Assembly (NCBI RefSeq): GCF_010915725.1
Contig: NZ_JAAIJR010000012.1
Coordinates: forward strand, 1 to 64,000
Length of the DNA: 64,000 nt
Origin: Thiorhodococcus mannitoliphagus
GTDB lineage: Bacteria > Pseudomonadota > Gammaproteobacteria > Chromatiales > Chromatiaceae
Direction: 5' to 3'
A program made the translations under genes and the position numbers. This document shows positions 54,602 through 63,631 of the stretch, one piece after another; position 1 is the first letter of the stretch, and each line of letters opens with the position of its first letter. The notes under the pieces were generated by a model. It was not told the origin of the DNA, made no database searches, and was given only the letters and a program-made list of their open reading frames with translations.

Positions 54602-55410
54602 GCCCAGGCGATCATCGTTGACAAGGCCGGCTCAGGCGAGATTCAGCTTAACGCTCAAGGCCCGCTCGCTGACATCACAAGCACGACCCGGCAGCCAAGA
54701 AGAAGAGGCGAGCCCATAGGTTGGGCGATTTCCGGAAATTGACTTACCCGAATAGACCCGGATCGGAGCTGCGGGTCTGTTGTTTCTCGGAAATCGCCTT
54801 GAATCGGGGGGCGAAACCAGACAAGCGACCGGATGTCGGGCCTCCTGACTGACCTGAGCAAGGCCGCTCATCAAGCACTTTTCGCGCACGATTCTAATTG
54901 AGTATTTTCCCGCAGTGTCAAGCCCTTGACGACGCGCTAAATGGCCATGCCGACAGCCTGTGCAAATCCCCCTTCGACCACAGCGCGCCTCATCCCGGAA
55001 TTGTCAAGCTGCAATCCCGGATGCGCTAGCCGGACAAGGGCGCAAAGTTCTTAAGCACCCAAGAAAAGCATAATATATTTTTTAAAAACAAGAACATAAA
55101 CGCGAGAAGCACGAGCTTCATTGCTCACCAACCGAGGCATTGGTGGCGCCGCAGTGCACCAATCGCAGACTCACCTTATGCACATTTCCTGTGATTAATT
55201 CTGTGGATAAACCCTGAACGAAGGCCACGAAGTCACCCATTGCCTAGGGTGCTGTTAGATCGCGCAGGATTTGACCACCCGATGACGATTGAGCCATTTC
55301 GTGAACGGCAGCGAGCCGTCCTTCTCCCTTCTCGCCCAAGCCTGGATCAGAATCTTTCCAAGTCTCCAGGTGCGCGCCTCCCCGCGCACCCTGACAGGGC
55401 AATCCAGACC
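54602..55410. other. Long gene-free region between convergent ogt and the chemoreceptor
   Basis: No gene is supported over about 810 bases. It holds an inverted repeat GCGATTTCCG/CGGAAATCGC (about 54723-54800) with an inner AGACCC/GGGTCT stem, an AT-rich tract (55066-55100, AATATATTTTTTAAAAAC) and three DnaA-box-like sites at 55176-55210. Confidence 0.6.
55176..55210. promoter_or_regulatory. Cluster of three DnaA-box-like sequences
   Basis: TTATGCACA (55176-55184) fits the consensus TTATNCACA, TGTGGATAA (55202-55210) is a perfect box on the other strand, and TGTGATTAA (55190-55198) differs by one base. They lie 80 bases from an AT-rich tract. None of the usual oriC neighbours (dnaA, dnaN, parAB) is nearby. 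Confidence 0.5.
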
Positions 55411-57321
55411 TCAGACCCGAAAGTGGCCAATCTGCATCTGAATATCCGCCGCCAACCGCGCCAGCTCCTCACTGGCCTGAGCAATGTGATCGGAGCCGAA
55501 AGAGGTTTGGCGCACCGCCTCAGTGATAGCGTGGACGTTTCGGTTGATCTCTTCAGACACGGCCGATTGCTCCTCGGCGGCGCTGGCGATCTGCGTGTTC
55601 ATATCGCTGACCGCGGTCACCGAGCGACTGATGCTCTTGAATGACTCGCTGGCCCGTCGCGCATGCTCCACGCTATCGCTGGCACGCTCCTCACTCTTAG
55701 CAATCGCCTGGACGACCGTCGCCGAACCGGTCTGCACGCGCTCGATCTTGTTGCGGATATCCTCGGTCGATGCCTGGGTCCGACTTGCCAAGGTCCGCAC
55801 TTCGTCCGCAACCACAGCGAATCCGCGCCCCTGTTCGCCCGCGCGTGCCGCCTCGATCGCCGCGTTGAGGGCCAGCAGATTGGTCTGCTCGGCAACACCG
55901 CGAATCACGTCCAGCACGGCGCCAATCTCTAGACTATCGTCGGAGAGCCGCGACACCACCTGCCGTGCCTGCTCGACCTCCCGCGCCAGCTCTTCGATGG
56001 CGTTGACCGTCTCCTGCGCGAGCACGTCACCCTTGCCCGCCTCTTCATTGGCCTCGTGCACAACATGCGCGGCCTCGGCCGCATGCCGGGCCACCTCTTC
56101 GACGGTCGCGGTCATCTCATTGATCGCCGTGGCAACCTGGTCCGTCTCATTCTGCTCGCTCTGGACCTGTTTCGCCGTCTCACCGCTCGCCACCGACAAC
56201 TCCTCCGCCGCGGCCGAGAGCTGGGTCGCGGCGCCCGAGACCTGCCGGACGAGGCTTTGAATCTTGTCGACAAAGGCGTTGAAGGCGCGCGCAAGATCAG
56301 CCAGCTCATTGCGACCCTCGGCCGGCAGCCGCCGGGTCAGGTCACCGTCGCCTTCGGAGATCGAGATGAGGCTCTCCACCGTGCTCCGGATAGGACGTGC
56401 AATGGAGCGGGCCGTGAGCCAGGACAGAAGGAGACCACCCAGCAAGAGAGCAGCGCCGAGCCCAAGGATCGAGAAGAGTGCATTGCGGTAGGCCGCAACC
56501 GCCTCGGAGCGGTCGATTACCAGTTCCACCACGCCCACCGGACTGTCGGAGAAATCGCCGACCAGCCGGCCGTAGATCGCAACCGGCGTGCCGTTGTAAT
56601 CGATGTGGCGGGTCAGAACCTCGCCGTCCATGACGCGCTGAAGCTCCTCCGGCGTTAGCAGAGAACCGCTCTCGATGGTCCCCGCAAAGGTCTTGAAACC
56701 CTCGTCCGCAGGAATCTGCAGGGCGGTGTCCACGCCCGACGTCTCCTTGAAGCGGTCGAAAAATGGCTGACCGAAGGACATGCCGAACTCGACCACGCCC
56801 AGGTGACGTCCCTCGTAGAACACGGGCTCGACACCACGCACACCGAGCCCGGCAACACCCCGTTCAAGCCCAAGGACGGGCTCTTGCGTGCGATTTGCCT
56901 GGACGATCGTCTTGCGGATCGCGGAGAGGTCGTCGCCATAGCGGTCGACCATATGGACGCGCAAGAAGGAGGTCGCAGGAGCCTTCAGGAACTGAAATTG
57001 TCTAACGGCTTGGTGCTCCGACAGGTGCTCGAAGACGGGCTGCGTCATCGCCTTCAAACGCTCCCGGTCATCTTGCGCAAACGCCTGCTGAATCTCTGGA
57101 ATGTGAGCGACCAAGGCACTCAACGCCTGAGCCTGCTCCCCGGTGCTTGCGATCGCACTCGTCAGCGCATCGTAGTGATCTTCCAGCTCCCGCAGCTCGG
57201 CGCGATCCGAAATGGCCGTCAGCTGCGACAGTGCAACTGGCAAAATCGAACCGATGGTCAGCATGCTGACCAGTGCAGAGCCGATCAAGACACGACGCCC
57301 GATGCTCATATTGTTCAACAC
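55411..57321 (-). CDS. Methyl-accepting chemotaxis protein with a dCache_3-like sensor
   Basis: This transmembrane chemoreceptor has about 636 residues. After a first helix (about 9-31) comes a periplasmic sensor whose pattern [40 protein letters not shown] and [20 protein letters not shown] matches the double-Cache family dCache_3. A second helix (about 280-303), HAMP domain and signalling hairpin follow, the latter with the conserved tip [38 protein letters not shown]. The GTG at 57321 is chosen for its GGAGG site; an ATG at 57375 lacks one. No cheR-binding pentapeptide is seen at the C-terminus. The ligand is unknown. Confidence 0.9.
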   Translation of the reverse strand: MLNNMSIGRRVLIGSALVSMLTIGSILPVALSQLTAISDRAELRELEDHYDALTSAIASTGEQAQALSALVAHIPEIQQAFAQDDRERLKAMTQPVFEHLSEHQAVRQFQFLKAPATSFLRVHMVDRYGDDLSAIRKTIVQANRTQEPVLGLERGVAGLGVRGVEPVFYEGRHLGVVEFGMSFGQPFFDRFKETSGVDTALQIPADEGFKTFAGTIESGSLLTPEELQRVMDGEVLTRHIDYNGTPVAIYGRLVGDFSDSPVGVVELVIDRSEAVAAYRNALFSILGLGAALLLGGLLLSWLTARSIARPIRSTVESLISISEGDGDLTRRLPAEGRNELADLARAFNAFVDKIQSLVRQVSGAATQLSAAAEELSVASGETAKQVQSEQNETDQVATAINEMTATVEEVARHAAEAAHVVHEANEEAGKGDVLAQETVNAIEELAREVEQARQVVSRLSDDSLEIGAVLDVIRGVAEQTNLLALNAAIEAARAGEQGRGFAVVADEVRTLASRTQASTEDIRNKIERVQTGSATVVQAIAKSEERASDSVEHARRASESFKSISRSVTAVSDMNTQIASAAEEQSAVSEEINRNVHAITEAVRQTSFGSDHIAQASEELARLAADIQMQIGHFRV

Positions 57322-57872
57322 CTTGAACCACCTCCTTCCTGCACGCTTTTTCCCCACGCCAACACTGCTCCACATCGGAACAACGGGCAGACATGAGGTT
57401 GCCTAGCAACCCCCATAAGACCTGTCGGACGCATCAATTACCACTCTAACCCCATAGCAATCAAGGTCGTCCGTTGAGCCGATCTTCCCGACAAGGCGCC
57501 CTCAGTAGAGGCCAGCTCGACTCCGCCTGTCTGAGAACAGCCTCACACTCAAGGGTCTTCACTCAAGATGCATCAGCCTCGTCCGCCAGAAAGGGCTTCC
57601 AGCTGTCGGATTGAGAGGCGCTTGAGGCTGAATCTTGGGCTCAGACTCGGCTGTTGCGAAGCCGACACAAAGACCGAGCCCCGATGGACTCACGACAAAG
57701 CGGGCACCGCAGAGAACTCGCTGCGCTCTGAGCACCCCTGTGAACAGGAGCCGGAAACAGGCGCGCAAAACACTGAACGTAAATGCAAAAAATCGAAAAC
57801 ACCAAGCAGCTGACGCCTCGACGCAGGTGCTTAGAGACAACTGGCATCAAATTCGCATTGGCGTTGGCCAAG
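57322..57872. other. Gene-free upstream region of the chemoreceptor and mod operon
   Basis: This divergent intergenic region has several short open frames without family resemblance or good ribosome sites. No RNA gene is recognised. Promoters of both neighbours must lie here. Confidence 0.5.
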
Positions 57873-57896
57873 CGTTATTTCTAATTCAATATAACG
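57873..57896. promoter_or_regulatory. ModE-like operator
   Basis: CGTTAT (57873-57878) and ATAACG (57891-57896) form a perfect inverted repeat with a 12-base AT-rich spacer, close to the known molybdate-dependent ModE target (CGNTATAT...ATATANCG). It lies about 290 bases upstream of modA, where ModE normally represses molybdate uptake genes. Confidence 0.65.
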
Positions 57897-57911
57897 AGAT
57901 GGCGCCGTGAC

Positions 57912-57990
57912 GCACTCCGGGCGCTTCTCACCGCTGCATTTCCCGACGGCAGCCTGCCGTCGCTCAACCGGAGCAAGGAAAGCCGATCAT
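57912..57990 (+). ncRNA. Structured leader of modA (possible Moco-type RNA)
   Basis: CTCCGG (57915-57920) pairs with CCGGAG (57968-57973) around an inner hairpin GACGGCA/TGCCGTC (57945-57961). GGAAAGCCGAT follows. The layout loosely recalls the molybdenum-cofactor riboswitch that precedes mod and moa operons, but I could not align all conserved positions. Confidence 0.35.
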
Positions 57991-58183
57991 GCCGTTTTCT
58001 CGATCACGCACAATGACAATTCACCCAACTCAGCCGCTGCAACATCGTATCGGCGCAGGCCCCTGGAGCGGGCACGCCCTCTGCGCCAATCTCATTGGCC
58101 CCGAAGAGACCGCTTTCTGAGACGCCGCGCAAACCCTCTCTCACAGTCTTCCAAATCAACTCGATCATGACAGGGAACCCTAG

Positions 58184-58894
58184 ATGCGTATTCTCCTGAC
58201 CCTCAGTCTTCTGTGCATTTCGATCTCGGCCATGGCCGAGCCACTGCTCATCGCCGCCGGTGCCGGCTACAAAAAGCCGCTCACCGAGGTCTACGCCGCC
58301 TTCGAAGCAGACTCCGGCATCGAGGTTCAGGCCGCCTTCGGCAACATGCAGCAGGTCATCGCCCAAACCCGGGACAGCGGTCGGATCGATCTCGTCGTTG
58401 GCGAGCGCGGCTTCCTGACCAAGACCGGCCTCTTTGAACATTTCACGCCACTCGGTAAGGGTCGCCTGGTGCTGGCCTATGGGATCCGGCCGCTCGGTGG
58501 CTACCAGGCGCTCGCCGAAGTGAGCGTCGAGCGCATCGCCCTGCCAGACCCCAAGAAGGCCATCTATGGGCGGGCCGCGACCCAGTTCCTGGAACGCAGC
58601 GGCCTCATGCCTGAGGTCCAGGGAAAGCTCATGACCTTGGCGACCGTGCCTCAGGTCTCGGCTTATCTGGTCGCCGGAACCGTCGACGCCGGCTTCATCA
58701 ATATCACTGACGCGCTCGGCATCCGCGACAAGCTCGCTGGCTTCGTGGAGATCCCGGCCGATCTCTACGACCCGCCCGTCATCGCGCTCGCCTACCCCGA
58801 AGGCCGCCCCGTCTCGGCAGCCGCCAAGACCTTCGCCGACTTTCTGAACACCGACCGGGCTAAGGCGATCTTCGCGAAGTACGGACTGCAATGA
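58184..58894 (+). CDS. modA: Molybdate ABC transporter substrate-binding protein
   Basis: This periplasmic binding protein (236 residues) has a signal peptide ending near AMA-EP (residue 18). AAGAGYKKPLTEVYAAFEAD, GRIDLVVGERGFL and GTVDAGFINITDAL fit the ModA/substrate-binding II fold; its place before modBC defines molybdate (or tungstate) as the likely ligand. It is somewhat divergent from classical ModA. The stop overlaps the modB start by four bases. Confidence 0.87.
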   Translation: MRILLTLSLLCISISAMAEPLLIAAGAGYKKPLTEVYAAFEADSGIEVQAAFGNMQQVIAQTRDSGRIDLVVGERGFLTKTGLFEHFTPLGKGRLVLAYGIRPLGGYQALAEVSVERIALPDPKKAIYGRAATQFLERSGLMPEVQGKLMTLATVPQVSAYLVAGTVDAGFINITDALGIRDKLAGFVEIPADLYDPPVIALAYPEGRPVSAAAKTFADFLNTDRAKAIFAKYGLQ

Positions 58895-59556
58895 CGAGCC
58901 TTGTCGCCTGCGCGCCCGCCTCGCTGGCGCTGAGCCTGCAGGTCGCCGGCGTGGTGCTGCTGCTGTTCCTGGTCTGCGGGATCGCGCTGGGCTACCTCCT
59001 GAGTCAGCCGATCCCGCTGCGCGGGCTGCTCGATGCCATCATCTCGCTGCCGCTGGTGTTCCCGCCCATCGCCATCGGCTTCTTCCTGCTGATGGCCTTC
59101 GGCCGCCATGGCGCGATCGGCGGCTGGCTGCACCAGACGCTGGACTGGGAACTGGTGTTCTCCTTCCAAGCGCTCGTACTGGCCTCCTTCGTGGCGGGGC
59201 TGCCGCTGGTGGCCAAGCCCATCCAGTCCGCCATCGAGGGCAGCGCGCGTGACCTGATCGAGGCCGCCTACACCCTCGGCAAGGGACGAATGGAGACACT
59301 CATCCTGGTGGTCATCCCGGTGGTGCGGCGCAGTATCGTCGCCGGGCTGACCCTCGGCGTCGGGCGCTCCTTCGGCGAGGTTGGCATCACGCTCATGCTT
59401 GGCGGCAACATCATCGGCTCGACCGAGACCCTCTCGCTCGCCATCTACAACCGCGTACTGGACGGCGATTTCGATTGCGCCGCGAAGCTCTCCATGCTCC
59501 TCGGACTGGTCTCCCTGGGCCTCTTCTTCCTGCTGCGCAGACTCGGACGCCTCTGA
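58891..59556 (+). CDS. modB: Molybdate ABC transporter permease
   Basis: This inner-membrane permease of 221 residues has five to six helices. ISLPLVFPPIAIGFFLLMAFG and the EAA-type coupling loop IEAAYTLGKGRMETLILVVIP, followed by SFGEVGITLMLGGNI, are the ModB hallmarks. It is translationally coupled to modA (ATGA) and to modC (TGATG). Confidence 0.94.
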   Translation: MTSLVACAPASLALSLQVAGVVLLLFLVCGIALGYLLSQPIPLRGLLDAIISLPLVFPPIAIGFFLLMAFGRHGAIGGWLHQTLDWELVFSFQALVLASFVAGLPLVAKPIQSAIEGSARDLIEAAYTLGKGRMETLILVVIPVVRRSIVAGLTLGVGRSFGEVGITLMLGGNIIGSTETLSLAIYNRVLDGDFDCAAKLSMLLGLVSLGLFFLLRRLGRL

Positions 59557-60629
59557 TGCCGGACTTGCAAGCAACCCTAAGCTTCGCGCGAAAAGACTTT
59601 GCCCTGGACCTCGATATCGGCATCCCGGCGGATGGCATCACCGCCCTGCTCGGCCCATCCGGCTGCGGCAAGAGCACCTTGTTGCGGCTGCTCGCCGGGC
59701 TCGAGACACCGCACCAGGGCCACATCCGGCACGGCGACCGGATCTGGCTAGACCGCGCCATGGACATCAACCTCGCCCCGCGTCACCGCCGGGTCGGCTT
59801 CATGTTCCAGGACTATGCCCTCTTTCCGCATCTCAGCGTCGCCCGCAACATCGCCTTCGGCCTCAGGCGCGGCGTCGACAAGGCCGCGTGCGTCCGCTTC
59901 TGGCTCGATCGCCTCAGTCTGCGTCCGCTTGCCGAACGCAAGCCGAGCGCGCTCTCCGGCGGCCAGCGACAGCGCGTCGCGCTCGCGCGCGCCTTGGCGG
60001 CAGAGCCTCAGGTGCTCCTGCTCGACGAGCCATTTTCGGCCGTCGATTTCAGCCTGAGGCAGGAGCTGCGCCTCATGTTTCAGGAGGCCGTCGCCGATGC
60101 CGGCATCCCGGTCGTGCTGGTCACCCATGACCTCGAAGACGTCCGCCAGGTCGCGGACCGCGTCGGCGTGATGATCGACGGACAGCTGCGCCGCCTGGGA
60201 CCTGCAGAGGATGTCTTCGCGCGACCCGGTGACGCCGAGGTGGCGCGCGTGCTGGGCTGGCCGAACACCCTTGCGGTCCAGGCCTGGGAGCGCGACACCG
60301 CGCGCGGCGCTTGGGGTCAGGTCGCGGCGTCCTTAGACCCCTTGATGCGCCCCCCAGAAGTCATCGCCATCCACCCGGACGGGCCGACACCGACCTCTGG
60401 GCAGGGCCTGCCCGTCGAGGTCACCCGCGTCACCGACATGGGCGGCTATCATGCCCTGCTCTGCCGGCTCGCGGACCGCTCGCCGCTGCGCATCCATCTC
60501 CCCAAATCCAGCCCCGTGCCAAGACCCGGCTCCAGCGCGCGGCTCGCCATCCCGCGCGAATGCGTCATTCCGTTGCGCGAGCGTTCAACCGCGCCAAACT
60601 TGACCTACCCCAACCCTAGACACGCTTGA
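59556..60629 (+). CDS. modC: Molybdate ABC transporter ATP-binding protein
   Basis: ModC energises molybdate import. The 357 residues contain Walker A GPSGCGKST (33-41), signature LSGGQRQRVALARAL, Walker B VLLLDEPFSAVD, switch VTHD and a C-terminal regulatory TOBE (mop-like) region from about 290. The ATG at 59556 overlaps the modB stop; the longer frame is rejected. Confidence 0.95.
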   Translation: MPDLQATLSFARKDFALDLDIGIPADGITALLGPSGCGKSTLLRLLAGLETPHQGHIRHGDRIWLDRAMDINLAPRHRRVGFMFQDYALFPHLSVARNIAFGLRRGVDKAACVRFWLDRLSLRPLAERKPSALSGGQRQRVALARALAAEPQVLLLDEPFSAVDFSLRQELRLMFQEAVADAGIPVVLVTHDLEDVRQVADRVGVMIDGQLRRLGPAEDVFARPGDAEVARVLGWPNTLAVQAWERDTARGAWGQVAASLDPLMRPPEVIAIHPDGPTPTSGQGLPVEVTRVTDMGGYHALLCRLADRSPLRIHLPKSSPVPRPGSSARLAIPRECVIPLRERSTAPNLTYPNPRHA

Positions 60630-60645
60630 AGAGAGACCAGGACTC

Positions 60646-61488
60646 ATGATCACTCCACCCGTCTTGAGCGACCAAGAGCTGCACCTATTGCTGAGCGAAG
60701 ACGTCCCCTTTGGTGACCTGACCACCGAGTCACTCGGCATCAGCGCCAAGCTCGGTCAGATCCGCTTCTTCGCCCGCGACCCCATGGTCGTCTGCGGGGT
60801 CGAGGAGGCCGTGCGCATGTTCCAGCTTTGCGGCGCCGAGGCCGAGGCCCGCGTTGCATCCGGCGCCGATGCCGCACCCGAGACCCTGCTGCTCGAGGCA
60901 AGCGGCAGTGCGGGCGCCCTGCATCGCGGTTGGAAGACCGCGCAGACACTCATGGAGTGGTGCTCGGGGATCTCCACCCGCGCGGCCGAGATCGTCACGG
61001 CAGCACGGCGCGGCAACCCGGACGCCGTGGTCGCAGGCACCCGTAAGAACGTCCCGGGCACCCGGCGGCTCGCGGTCAAGGCCTTCAAGGCCGGCGGCGC
61101 CGTCATGCACCGCAATGGACTCTCCGAGACCCTGCTGGTGTTCGCCGAGCACCGCCAGTTCCTGGGCGATGAGCGCCCCTCGCAAACCGTCACGCGACTG
61201 CGGCGTCAATGCCCGGAAAAGCGTGTGGTCGTCGAGGTCGCCACCCCGGAAGAAGCGCTTGCCTGGGCCGAGGCCGATGTCCTCCAGCTCGAGAAATTCT
61301 CGCCCGAGGCCGTCGCCGAGGTCGCAAGCGCACTCGCGGCGCGCGGCTCGAGCACCATCGTCGCCGCGGCCGGGGGCGTCAACGCCAAGAATGCAGAGGA
61401 CTATGCGCGGGCGGGGGCCAAGCTCCTCGTCACCACGGCACCTCATCTCGCCCCGCCCCGGGACGTTCAGGTGCGCTTCTTCAGCTGA
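60646..61488 (+). CDS. modD: ModD protein (NadC-like, molybdenum transport associated)
   Basis: This 280-residue homologue of quinolinate phosphoribosyltransferase is found in mod operons. EDVPFGDLTTE, EWCSGISTRAAEIV, GTRKNVPGTRRLAVKAFKAG, HRNGLSETLLVF and the C-terminal AAAGGVNAKNAEDYARAGA follow the NadC/ModD plan. The reaction in molybdenum metabolism is not established. Confidence 0.93.
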   Translation: MITPPVLSDQELHLLLSEDVPFGDLTTESLGISAKLGQIRFFARDPMVVCGVEEAVRMFQLCGAEAEARVASGADAAPETLLLEASGSAGALHRGWKTAQTLMEWCSGISTRAAEIVTAARRGNPDAVVAGTRKNVPGTRRLAVKAFKAGGAVMHRNGLSETLLVFAEHRQFLGDERPSQTVTRLRRQCPEKRVVVEVATPEEALAWAEADVLQLEKFSPEAVAEVASALAARGSSTIVAAAGGVNAKNAEDYARAGAKLLVTTAPHLAPPRDVQVRFFS

Positions 61489-61501
61489 CGGAGAGACCGC
61501 G

Positions 61502-61906
61502 ATGGCGAGTTCGAACTGCATCTACGGCCACAAGCCCGAACGCACGCGCCAAAGCCTGCTAGACAGCTGCCTGCCAAGCTGGTCGTCGCTGCTCACGCCC
61601 GAGTGGCGAGGCCGCGTCATCACGCCAGGCGCCTTCCGCGTCCATCATGAGCACGAGATGGCGGCAAAACGCGTGCTCGGCTACGACAGCCGCGGACAGC
61701 CTTGCTTCTACGCCCACGATTATCGCCAGATGGACGTCCGCTCGGACGACGACGAGGACTTCTATCAGGCACTCGCCTACAGCGAATCCATCACCGCTTG
61801 GCGGCTGCGCAGCGGCCTCTGGCTGGTCCATCGCCGTGTCGAGCCATTGGGAGAAGAAGGCGAATCGGGATCGAGCTTCGGGCTGGAGGCACGGATGCCC
61901 GGGTGA
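61502..61906 (+). CDS. Uncharacterised protein at the end of the mod operon
   Basis: This 134-residue soluble protein is not recognised. It starts 13 bases after modD behind a GGAGAG site and is probably cotranscribed. It has Cys at 6, 23 and 68, several His residues (HHEHEM, HDYRQMD), an acidic SDDDEDFYQALAYSESITAWRL segment and LWLVHRRVE. The mix of His, Cys and Asp would allow metal binding, but that is only inference. Confidence 0.7.
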   Translation: MASSNCIYGHKPERTRQSLLDSCLPSWSSLLTPEWRGRVITPGAFRVHHEHEMAAKRVLGYDSRGQPCFYAHDYRQMDVRSDDDEDFYQALAYSESITAWRLRSGLWLVHRRVEPLGEEGESGSSFGLEARMPG

Positions 61907-61968
61907 GCCGATGCGGGCTGCCACGGCATCCAAGGCGAGCGCCGCGACGGCAGCGACCCGACATCCAC

Positions 61969-62577
61969 TCAGTCGGCCTTCTCCAGCACTGCGGCAAGCT
62001 CCATCAGGATGTCACCCAAGGCCTGGCCATAGCCTCGCACCAGCGCCTCGGGGGAAGCCTCCGGCACAGCGATGCGGCGGCCGATGGTCTGCTGCCAGCT
62101 CACCTGAGTGCTGACGCCGGTGAGATCGACAAGCGCAAATTGCACCCGCATCACCGCGGCCGGAGAGCGGCCGGGTCGAAAATCACCGTACAGCTCGGTG
62201 ACCCTCGCTTCGAGCACGACATCGACCCGAGTCCCGATGTCCGCCTGCATCACGGCCTTGAAGAGGCCCGAAGCCTCGAGCCACTGGGCCATGGCGACGC
62301 CAATCATGGCTCCAGGCTCCGCCAGAAAGGCGTTGTAGAAGTCAGCCACGTAGCGCACGTCATCAAGCCGGAAGACCAGCTCCCTGCCGGCGAAAGCCGG
62401 GGTGACGCGCACCTTGCCGAGGCGCAGCGTCTCTGGGCGGCGCGCGGCGCGGAGGGCTGGCGCAGGCGGCTCCAGCACATAGGTGGTCGCCTGGGGTGCG
62501 GGCTTACCGATGGCGCAGGCGCTGAGCTGCAACCCCAAGCCCAAGACGAAAAGCCAGCGCAGCCAAACAGAGGTCAT
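61969..62577 (-). CDS. ABC-type transport auxiliary lipoprotein (PqiC/MlaB-partner-like, DUF330)
   Basis: This lipoprotein of about 202 residues (lipobox LSAC, Cys21 from the ATG at 62577; an ATG four codons upstream is also possible) shows TYVLEPPAP, LRLGKVRVTPAFAGRELVFR and a C-terminal helical end, typical of the ABC-type transport auxiliary family linked to MCE proteins. It probably sits at the outer-membrane end of the lipid transport path. Its start overlaps the stop of the MCE gene. Confidence 0.87.
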   Translation of the reverse strand: MTSVWLRWLFVLGLGLQLSACAIGKPAPQATTYVLEPPAPALRAARRPETLRLGKVRVTPAFAGRELVFRLDDVRYVADFYNAFLAEPGAMIGVAMAQWLEASGLFKAVMQADIGTRVDVVLEARVTELYGDFRPGRSPAAVMRVQFALVDLTGVSTQVSWQQTIGRRIAVPEASPEALVRGYGQALGDILMELAAVLEKAD

Positions 62578-63629
62578 CACTGATTCCATGGAAGATCGAC
62601 CTTCTCGGGCGGACCACCGAAGATGACGCCGGCCGGATAACGCTTCGCGCTCTCGGAAAGGACACGCAGGTTGTCGGCCGTCTCTCGCAGGCCCCGAACC
62701 ATCACCCGGACATCATATTGGTTGTCGCCGACGAGGGCGTCGATCCGCTGGATGGTCTGCTCCAGGTCATCGACAATCCGATCCAGGCTCCCGGATTCGA
62801 CCAAGCCTCGCAAGCGCCCGGTCAAGGCAGCGGAATGCTCGATTGTCTGCTCCAGACCTGGGGCGGCGAGCAGCGCGTCGAGCCTAGCCGACGCACTGGC
62901 GATGTTGCCAACAGCCTCGTCGATCGACGTCTCCGCGAGCGCGCCGTCCAGGCGCGCCAGCATGGCACGCGCCTCCTTCAAGACGGCCGTGATCTCGACC
63001 GAGAGATCGGCCACCGGCAGCGCGGCGAGCTTGGCATTCAGCGTCTCCACCAGGGTGTTCAGATTCTTGCCCAGGGCTTGGATATCGGCCTCGTCGAGGC
63101 TCGCCATGAGCTTCTGGAGCTTGCCGATGATCTGACCAGCCAGACTGGGCGCCGAGGGCACGTAGGGGTGGCGAGGCGTCCAGGGGATCTCGAGCGGCGG
63201 ATGCTTCCCCGGATCGAAGAAGTCGAGCGAGAGATATTGCTGGCCCGTCACGCCCGCGAGCTGGGTCTGGGCCCGCAGGCCGCGCTTGATGTAGGCCGAC
63301 AGTTCCTCACGCCATTGCTCGACCTGATCCGGATCGCCCGACACCTTGGCCTCGACCACGATATAGCCCTTGCGCTTGTCGACCGGGACATCCTGCTCAT
63401 AGATGGCGCCTGAGCCCGCAATCGCCGAGATCTGGCCCAGAGGAACGCCGCGAAACTGCACCGGAGCCCCGATCTCCAGTCCCGCCACGGAGCCGTCGAA
63501 ATAGGTCTCGAAGACGAATCTCGGCTGAAAGAGGGAACGCCCACCCAGGGCGAGCAGGATGGCGACCAGCGTCGTCAAGGAGACGACGACGAAGAACCCA
63601 AGCCGGAAGTGCCCCCTGCCCTCGTCCAT
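62577..63629 (-). CDS. MlaD family (MCE domain) lipid transport protein
   Basis: This 350-residue protein has one N-terminal membrane helix (about 10-30), one MCE domain (FETYFDGSVAGLEIGAPVQFRGVPLGQI, with TGQQYLSLDFF) and a long C-terminal helical region (about 175-330) that may form a coiled tube across the periplasm. It lies between the ATPase and the auxiliary lipoprotein genes; three-base spacing to the ATPase gene suggests coupling. Confidence 0.9.
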   Translation of the reverse strand: MDEGRGHFRLGFFVVVSLTTLVAILLALGGRSLFQPRFVFETYFDGSVAGLEIGAPVQFRGVPLGQISAIAGSGAIYEQDVPVDKRKGYIVVEAKVSGDPDQVEQWREELSAYIKRGLRAQTQLAGVTGQQYLSLDFFDPGKHPPLEIPWTPRHPYVPSAPSLAGQIIGKLQKLMASLDEADIQALGKNLNTLVETLNAKLAALPVADLSVEITAVLKEARAMLARLDGALAETSIDEAVGNIASASARLDALLAAPGLEQTIEHSAALTGRLRGLVESGSLDRIVDDLEQTIQRIDALVGDNQYDVRVMVRGLRETADNLRVLSESAKRYPAGVIFGGPPEKVDLPWNQ

Positions 63630-63631
63630 GC

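Noticed and set aside
54632-54889. Possible 85-codon minus-strand gene after ogt
   Set aside because: It covers a nested palindrome, has no clear ribosome site and no family resemblance.
55060-55210. Chromosomal origin of replication
   Set aside because: Too few boxes and none of the usual neighbours (dnaA, dnaN, parAB, mnmG); reported only as a DnaA-box-like cluster.
55240-55644. 134-codon frame running into the chemoreceptor gene
   Set aside because: Its second half is antisense to the chemoreceptor signalling domain and the first half shows no motif.
57568-57910. Short frames upstream of modA
   Set aside because: Overlapping frames on both strands with Arg/Ser-rich translations and no start signals.
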